A DNA stretch of 64,000 nt, taken from positions 50,853,164 to 50,917,163 of the forward strand of contig OY754337.1 of assembly GCA_963573305.1 (NCBI GenBank), given 5' to 3'. The position numbers and the translations under genes are program-made. Numbering within the stretch: position 1 is the first letter of the stretch; every line of letters begins with the position of its first letter. The stretch is from Pyrrhosoma nymphula. Lineage: Eukaryota; Arthropoda; Insecta; Odonata; Coenagrionidae. Below, piece by piece: positions 57,306 to 64,000 of this stretch. The notes below the pieces were generated by a model. The model made no database searches and was not told the origin of the DNA. It worked only from the letters and a program-made list of their open reading frames with translations.

Positions 57306-58523
57306 GATATGCAATTTTAATAAAAAAAAAGTAAAGTGTGGAAAAGTACAAAGTTTTTTATTAAAAATGGAAATCTTGAGTGATTTGTCTAACGTGAGAT
57401 GCGTAAGTTACTTGATCGTTCGTGAGTTGTAGGCAGTTAAGTCGTGTGTAACTAATCATGAATTATTTTTACAGTCCTGATTTCTCATCGATGATCCGCT
57501 CAGTTGCGCAAACAAAGACGCAGCGTTACTAGCATATCAGTCGATTTACATGATTTACATCACGACGCGGATATCTGGCATTGAGAAAGTTTTGCTAGTT
57601 TTGCTTGCTCGCTTTTTAGTTTATAATAACAACATAATTAAAAATGAATACCGAATCCGTTACACTACCGACAAATAGACTGCAGGGTTTAGATACAAGA
57701 CGAATTCATTGGAAATTAAACATGATCCAGGTAATTATCCGTTTCGCAGCTGGCACAAAATCTTGCGTTGATACGTCATTGCTGTCAAAATTACATCAAC
57801 GGCAGTGAAACGTCCAAGTTGGTTGATATCAACTTGAGGTAAACGCCACATCAACGCGATGTAAAAAACGGCGTCAAATACAACCAATTTCATGCAAGCC
57901 GTTGATCTTACAAGCAACAGAGACCTCTATCGGCAATTCCACACAGTACGATCCGCACCGGCCGTGGCTCACTCTGGTGGCAGATCCTGCTACTAATACG
58001 TAATAATACCGCAGTGTGATATATAAATATGCGAGTCTATGACTTGATCGCTTAGAAATCAAACCTAATACCCTTGCCGCGATATTATGCGTACCGGCCG
58101 TTAATATAAACAGCTGTGCCAAATGCATATAGCCAATGCATTTAAAAAATTCAACTCCGCTCCTTTCTCTTCAATCACTTTTTCTGGACTTTGATGGTGT
58201 TGCTGTCAATCAAGAATGTTTCCAGTGGTTCATTGGATGTCAATTGGTTTTCTTTTCATATAAATTTTCTTCCTATGTTTTCCGAAGTACCGGTGTGTTA
58301 AAATCACCGGTGTATTCATCCAGCATTGTATTTTCGCCGAATTGTTTTTGGAATACAGTTTTGTTTTGGCGTTCGCGTACATATTTTAACTGTAATTCTA
58401 ACCAGCGAATCCTAATTTCCGAGGATAAACTTTCGTATGTGCCAATATGTTTCCTTATTATTTAGAGGAATGGTATTTTAAGAACTTACTTTCAGGAACA
58501 ATAGCGTGATTCTGGTTAATATA

Positions 58524-58951
58524 CACTACGTTTACCAATCGATCTCAGATCGGCATGAGTTCAGACCGATCTGAAAGTTCAGCAGGGAGCTGACTCAGAT
58601 CGCCTGGTTTACCAACACGGTCTGAAAATATCGATATTGAACTATCGATTTCAGTAGTTTGAATTATTTTGAGATTTCTTGCATATTTCAGCCCCACACT
58701 TCTCTCCTTTCCCTTCTTGCAACAAGTCACGCCGTAAATGATATCGATTATATTTTGTTTACCATCGGCAACGAAAAGAAGAACGATGAGCGCCACGCTC
58801 CGGCCTCTTCGGATCGATCTGAGATCTCAGACCGGTTAGGGAAAGCGGGCTGACTCGGCTCGCTTCTCAGATCGATCTGGCCAGCGCGCTCCGTTTACCA
58901 TACCGAGCTGAGCCAGTCTGATCGATCTGAGATCGATTGGTAAACGTAGTG
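58524..58951. mobile_element. 428-bp MITE with 29-bp terminal repeats and TA duplication
   Basis: CACTACGTTTACCAATCGAT begins the left end and its exact inverted copy ends the right end (29 bp in all), with TA on both sides (58522-58523 and 58952-58953). The subterminal parts repeat CAGATCGATCTG-like palindromes many times. No coding capacity. TA duplication suits Tc1/mariner-type mobilisation, though the TIR start differs from the pogo element in this window. It lies within the hAT-like element and so inserted later. Confidence 0.85.
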
Positions 58952-61175
58952 TAGAGCGAGGTTAGATGAAAACACGTGTCGAGGCATGGTACTGCAAATT
59001 ATGATAACCCACAGGTAATTTGATTTATACTTACATCATTATAATTTTGTTGTGAATAGTAACTTAAAAGAATGTACAGGCTTGATCAGTGAATACCAGT
59101 ATGAGTTTCCAGAACAGTTCATGACAGTGATTATGATTACTTGCTATTTAATCGTTATTCTATATATAATTATCGTTATGTTATATATTTGGGCTGGTTC
59201 GGTGGTCTGTGGGCCAAGGTAACGGGACTCAATTTCGTTTACATTTGCAAACAGTGCAGCTTCAATAAACGGTACAATTTAAATATCGTAATACTTTAAT
59301 TGGTTGTAAACAAAAAATTAATTACATGAGTGGGTAATTACATCAGCCTAGGCGTTCCCATTGAAATCGGCAAGGATCAGTTATTTCAATCAAAAAGGGA
59401 AATAATGACAAGGTAGGTATGTAGGTACTAACATGTTATGGAAGGCAATTTATGACTTCATACCCCCGATACCGTAATTTTCTGCGTGCAGTAGACAGAG
59501 TCATCTGTTATAAAATAGCGCTGGACATCTGTAATCAACAAAGTCATTATTTCATCCATCAAAATGTGTATTCCGATATGGCTTGTACGCTAAGGAGCTT
59601 AGGTAGGCCATATTCATTTACAATTTAATTCCCTGCGAAGGGCAAATTATAATTTATGATACTACTAATTAGTCATTACTGGCCCAAAATAGAATTAATT
59701 AGGCACCATGAAGTTGGCACACACTAACAACTACACGTAACTACATTTAACCCTATAAAAATACCAAGAAAGTATGTGCAAATTCCCGGATAGTACCTAC
59801 TCCGTGTGATGGAAAAATTGCTTTAGAGTTTCGCAACTTTGAAGTACAATTCCTCTAAGAGTAGCAAACTCATAATTATACGATTTTTAAAGATGATATT
59901 ACAACGGGAGTAACCGTGAGCTGATACCATCTGATACCGGGGGCCAACTTCTTGGTCGTGATTAATTAAGCCAACACAATCTCATTTCCAATACAATAAT
60001 GAGATAATATAAAGAAATGACTCTGAGGTGGCAACATTTAATGAAAGAATTATAATAAAAAAAACTATACACTAATATCTATCTATAATACCTACATTGC
60101 TTAAGTACACAAATCAATGGTTATCCTTTCACTGAGGATGTAAACTGCCAAACTTAAAATTCAAGAGCATCCATGTAGCCAGTAGCTTAATTTCAATCGC
60201 ATTGATTCCAAATTTTATATAATAGTTGAAACAACGAACTAATTGCAGTCATAAGTCTTATTTGACTCTTGCGATAATTATGCAACGCTTTAAACTCATT
60301 TCCTGTCATAACACATTCATTAGAAGCGTAAGTCTACCTAATACAAATTACCTTTAAATGTAAAAATATCACCCCAAAAACACACGCAATGCATCACAGC
60401 TCATATAATATTTGTAATCACTGAATTTCCATAATTACATTGTCACTTAAACACACGATAAACCTTCGTTTCAATATTCTCGACAAATATTACGTCTCTT
60501 GCAAAAGTGAAACTAGTGATACCGACAGCTATTGAAAATTGAATTTAAGTGCTACATACGGATAATTTGCTTTAAATTCTTACAGCTAAAAGAAAACTTT
60601 ATCGCTTCAAACTAGATTCCAAAATAAACTTTCGCAGCGTTCTATGCTACTATTTATCATTGGTTTTTATAATGAGTTATTAATAATTTGTGGTCCATAA
60701 AATATGCCAATCTTCAATAGTTTTGTAATCGTAAGGGATATTTCTAAAATTCTTCTTAATTATGCTTAAAATCACAAACCAAGAACACCGTGTAAGGACA
60801 AAACAAACCTTCGAACGTATTGTACAATTGTGCCTTCAATTGTTTTCGAAGAATTACCCACAACTCCACGGAAACCGGCACTTAACGAGGTAGCTGTACA
60901 CATCGGTCATGATTACAGAATATAATCACGAATGTCCATGAAAGCAGCGTTCATTACGGTTTTTTTATCAATCACGACTTTCCTGAGAGATAATTGATCG
61001 TAGGGAACTTGAACTGGTCACTAGCTGGAAAATCAATCAATCATGACCGTACACTGACGATCGAATCACAAGTGGGAGTGATAGGCATGACCAAGATCTC
61101 TCAAAAGGCCGACTTTGCCCATCACTAGTTGTAGCCCCTCAAACCCCCCCCCCCCCTGGATACGCCTATGAGTTA

Positions 61176-61275
61176 GTTATACATATTTTGATAGGTGAGC
61201 TTAATACACGACCGGTGTACTCTCAAAAAGTTATACATATTTTGATAGATGAGCTTAATACACGACCGGTTTTTC
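61176..61275 (+). repeat. Tandem copies of a ribozyme-unit fragment
   Basis: GTTATACATATTTTGATAG, then GAGCTTAATACACGACCGGT, occurs twice 53 bases apart. CGACCGGT is the complement of the ACCGGTCG that follows GAA in the hammerhead-like cores, so these are minus-strand 3' parts of such units without their cores. Confidence 0.6.
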
Positions 61276-61400
61276 CACATGATGATGCCACCTATATGAC
61301 GAAACCGTTTGAGCATTTAATTATTCTGTGACAATATGCGTGATTTCTTTAGTTACACCTGATTATGTTGCCTATGTGACGAAATCTGTCGAACATCAAA
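61276..61400 (+). repeat. Two decayed hammerhead-like cores in tandem
   Basis: At 61278: CATGATGATGCCACCTATAT, then GACGAAACCG. At 61362: CTGATTATGTTGCCTATGTG, then ACGAAATCTGTC. Both keep the order CTGATGATG, hairpin, CGAAAC with several changes. They are about 85 bases apart on the plus strand, showing that the units also occur as direct repeats. Confidence 0.5.
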
Positions 61401-61439
61401 CTAATTTGTGAAGTGATAGTAGAACGAACTTTGTTGCGT

Positions 61440-61690
61440 CTACAGTTTATTACAGAATGCACGACCGGTTTCGGCAGTTATGCTATCTTCAGGTACATAC
61501 ATTGAGACATATCAGTTTTTCAGCGACTAAATAGCCTTAATGTACTGATGTGTCTCAATATAACAGCAGATGGCGTAGCTGCCAAAACTGGCTGTGCATT
61601 CTGTAATATATTGTGGCTGTTACGAAATTCGTTTCACTATTATGATGACCTTCCACTAAGTTAAACCTTCAACTTTTGAATTCATCTAGT
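61440..61690. mobile_element. Inverted pair of ribozyme-bearing arms with tail
   Basis: TACAGAATGCACGACCGGTT (61451) and the region 61567-61620 (TGTGCATTCTGTAATA) are inverted. The left arm has a complete minus-strand core (61457-61498). The right arm has a decayed plus-strand core (GCAGATGGCGTAGCTGCCAA, then AACTGGCTGTGCAT). TTCCACTAAGT follows at 61651 and an ATTCATCTAG end-like sequence at 61680. It resembles the 25796 element in layout. Confidence 0.65.
61457..61498 (-). ncRNA. Best hammerhead ribozyme candidate in the window
   Basis: Reading the minus strand from 61498: ATGTAC, CTGAAGA, a 13-base hairpin with a GCA/TGC stem, GAA, ACCGGT, C, GTGCAT. ATGTAC pairs with GTGCAT over six base pairs (one G-U) as stem I. 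CTGAAGA and GAA fill the conserved core. AC/GT gives the minimal stem III and C precedes the expected cleavage. The base of stem II has an A-C mismatch that is G-C in the sister copy at 61569. This is a complete type I hammerhead layout. Activity is not shown. Confidence 0.7.
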
Positions 61691-61699
61691 TTGTGAAGA

Positions 61700-63700
61700 T
61701 ATCCATAGTTTATATATTTAACTAGTTAGAACTCTTATTTAATACAACAATCAGATTCCAATCATAGTTGCCTTCGACAAAAGACTTTCTCGTGGTTTAT
61801 GAGCACTGGAAGCGGGTGGTGTCACTTGTCACACGTTTGGTCATGTATAAGGGTCAGTGTATCGTGAATTTGGGGGCGGGGAGTGTTTTGTGTAGGGAAA
61901 GGCCTCGCCAGAATGAGGGTAGTCATCTTTATGGATTCTTTGCTAGCTAAGTGCTCCACAAATTTTTAAAAATATTTGGTCATTTTATCTAGAAGAAGAA
62001 CCTATAAACGAAGGCACTCAGAAGGATAAGTGGGGACATTATTCATACGCTGTAAAGAAAATGGGGACTCTTAAGGGGAGAGGCTGGACAGTGCCCTAGA
62101 ACCGAGGGAATTTTTGCGCCAGTGTGTCGCTAGTCTAATTATTTCGTGGCCATTAGCATTTGGAGTTAAAGAGGCTCCTCCTCGACTTAGTAAATAAAAA
62201 CAAATACTGAAAATTTTCCACTATTTAATTTGTGTTGTTTCAAAAATGCTACTTTAACTGAAGACATACTTAGACAATGGAAAATACAGTTAAAGTACAG
62301 ATTATGCAGGTTGCCTGACGAATACATTTCTTTAGTAAACACTTTTTCCAGCCAAAGGTATCGACTTCAGCGCCATTTCTATGAAATGACATTTTTTTAT
62401 ATTTATCTACACGTTTCAAATTTTGAGTTCAGTTTTATTGTAAAATGTTACTCTGAATTGGTCTTTCGGGAAGATTTTCCGCATTCTCTGTGAAATATCC
62501 CCTGAGAAGAGTAATTTTCTCCATTTTTGACCTGTTTTCTCAGTTGAATTTTAAATTAGTAATTTCATTTTTTTCAGATTTTCCTCCAGCATTCTATCTG
62601 TTAGGCCATTCTTTGAGTTAATAGGCTGTATCCATTTTTTCTGCAATCAATTTAAAAGTCGGCAGCAATGGAGCTGGACCGGGTGAAATACCAATATTTT
62701 AATGTAACCTATTTTAATCAATTTAATGGTTTATAGTTCCGTATAGCTTCAATTTTCTCTCGAGAGAGGGATTCTTAACAGCTTGTTCAATAAGAAATGG
62801 AATTTGGAGAGCTTATAAATGGAAATATATGTTGTGTTTTTATTTTAGTTGGTGCAAATGGCCACAGTAGTCAGCGACTTCCCTTAATTCCCTTACTAGC
62901 TTCAGAGCGGGTTTTAGCAGTCGTAATACAGACACCCTGTTCAACATGGAATGAAATGTTTAGAGTTGAAAGGGGGAAGTATGAATTATGTTTTTACTTC
63001 AGTTAGGTAGTGCAAAAGACCTAATCATTCAGTCGCCTCCCATGATTTCCCCAAACTAGCTTTTAGAGCGGGTTTTTGCTGTCGCAATAAATCGACATGG
63101 GTCGACCTTAATAGCGAAACCCTCTTGTGAGTATTCTACCCACGCTTTCCTCATCCCAGTTGTATGGCTTGGGGGGCGGGACCTTCATCATTACAGCGAA
63201 GCGAGGAAGGTTGCCGGGGCAAGGTGGTGGAAAGACCGCGCGGACCGGATGGTAATCAATCCCAACGGAATCAAAGGACGGAGGCGATGGTGGTTGCATG
63301 AGAATATGGAAACAGCGTGTCTTCTCAAAGGGGAAACGGCTTGGGCGAAAGTGAGTGAGGGGAGAAAGTGGGGTTTTTGGGGTAATTAAGGTGGGATGCG
63401 CATGTTTATTCGGTGCGATAGACCTCAGCTACAGCTAGAGCTCCTGTCACCCTTGGCGGCATAGCTAGTTTCAGTTCCAGTCACAGGTGAGTGCCCAGCG
63501 AGGGGGCGTTAACTCCTGTTCCCACGCATCGTCTTCCTTGGCTGATTCCCTCTGTCACTCCTCCATCTCGACCTTTTGAGCCTTCTACTCCTCCCTCCAT
63601 TTTCACTTTCTCCTCTGGTGAATATGTTGTGTGAGGGAAATGTGAGGTGCTGTGCAGGTAGTTTGTACTAATGTTTGCCAATTTTTTCTTAGTATAAAGC
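61700..63700. other. Nothing recognised
   Basis: AT-rich DNA followed from about 63100 by a CG-bearing patch. Two similar phrases (GGTGCAAATGGCCACAGTAG... at about 62852 and AGTGCAAAAGACCTAATCAT... at about 63009, each with ...GAGCGGGTTTT..GC.GTCG.AATA) form an imperfect direct repeat 150-170 bases apart. No gene is supported. Confidence 0.4.
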
Positions 63701-63724
63701 AATAGACAGCAATAGAAAAAAGTT

Positions 63725-63771
63725 TGTCCTCATCTTCCTCATCTTCCTCCTTCCGCAAAGTCCTCATCTTC
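63725..63771 (+). repeat. CTTCCTCAT simple repeat
   Basis: Short tandem CCTCATCTT units. Confidence 0.85.
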
Positions 63772-63851
63772 AGCTACGTAACTAGTACTAGGGACCTAAA
63801 TAAAATTCTATGGAGAATACCTAGTGTTCTTATTCGTCAATGAAAATTAAT

Positions 63852-63877
63852 TTCCACCAAGTCACGCCTGAAACCAC
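63852..63877 (+). repeat. Shared tail motif at the window end
   Basis: TTCCACCAAGTCACGCCTGA, then AACCACC: the same tail as at 49668 and, in reverse, at 56875. No palindrome or core was found just before it, and the element may continue past the window. Confidence 0.5.
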
Positions 63878-64000
63878 CGAGTTTATAAAAAACGCCCGAA
63901 AATGTCCAAATTCACGCTTCCCTCACATTAGCTAGCACCACTCTCACATTCAACTCGCACTAGCCTCACATTCAATTCGTCGTAGCGCTCATTATTATCA

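Larger units (their letters stand above)
57088..61127. mobile_element. 4-kb hAT-like element without recognisable transposase
   Basis: The termini are TAGTTATGGGTCG (left) and, inverted, TAGTGATGGGCAAAG (right), 9 of the first 10 bases alike. The flanks GTTGTAAC (57080-57087) and GTTGTAGC (61128-61135) match at 7 of 8 positions, the 8-bp duplication of hAT elements. A second copy of its right end lies at 7594-7690. Frames inside reach only about 110 codons and show no hAT dimerisation or DDE motifs, so it is non-autonomous or badly decayed. It has collected a later MITE (58524-58951). Confidence 0.7.
57048..61173. mobile_element. Short palindromic MITE split by a larger insertion
   Basis: The left piece ACTCATAGGCGTATCCAGGG (57048) and the right piece CCCTGGATACGCCTATGAGT (ending 61173) are inverted copies that continue through a G/C run. 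Removing 57088-61135 rejoins them into an element of about 78 bp: arms of about 25 bp plus GGGGTTGTA(A/G)C at the centre. It is therefore older than the hAT-like element inside it. Confidence 0.75.

Noticed and set aside
61149..61158. Long C run as a functional element
   Set aside because: It is part of the G/C-rich arm of the small palindromic MITE and is likely to vary in length by slippage.

Overview
This window looks like non-coding DNA from a large arthropod, probably insect, genome. It is AT-rich with locally GC-rich patches and full of degraded transposable elements. I could not support any intact host protein-coding gene, exon chain, rRNA or functional tRNA. The longest open frames (186 aa at 31826-32386 and 153 aa at 637-1098 minus) have no recognisable domain and no start or splice context. 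The species is not determined. The arthropod call rests on element types (Penelope-like, CR1/L2-like LINE, mariner, pogo/Tigger and hAT MITEs), which is inference.

Layout. 1-8.6 kb: a hAT-like MITE remnant, a tandem segmental duplication (about 3.4-5.2 kb) carrying a textbook pogo/Tigger MITE with TA duplications, another MITE at 6.86-7.12 kb, a hAT end fragment, and the frameshifted N-terminal part of a Penelope-like element (PLE) polyprotein with its promoter and ribozyme-like leader (7.85-8.57 kb). 8.6-18 kb: mostly unique AT-rich DNA, a foldback copy of repeat family B (12.4-13.4 kb) and tRNA-like SINE heads. 18.7-23.1 kb and 30.6-33.8 kb: 5'-truncated LINE pieces of two families, one CR1/L2-like and one whose ORF2 tail has the LYGTETW-type motif. 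36.2-36.6 kb: 3' end of a dead mariner transposase. 26.77 kb: a 102-bp hAT MITE with a perfect 8-bp target duplication. 57.05-61.17 kb: a nested set in which a roughly 4-kb hAT-like element splits a short palindromic MITE and itself carries a TA-flanked 428-bp MITE.

The most interesting signal is a dispersed set of short elements (about 210-390 bp), each with two hammerhead-ribozyme-like cores arranged head-to-head in an inverted repeat, often followed by a shared tail motif TTCCACNAAGT. At least four are bounded by direct repeats of about 13-14 bp (perfect 14/14 in two), as expected for target-site duplications, so the palindrome plus tail appears to have moved as a unit. Related sites occur at 8.5, 22.7, 25.8, 38.8, 40.1-40.4, 51.4, 53.2, 56.9 and 61.2-61.6 kb. 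In most of them the segment after the conserved GAA is a perfect palindrome starting AC and ending GT, which would suit a ribozyme that works as a dimer. The only PLE protein remnant here lies beside one such core, so I infer that these are non-autonomous relatives of Penelope-like retroelements. Ribozymes in PLE terminal repeats are known; the compact palindromic units with a common tail and near-constant duplication length are what I would check first.
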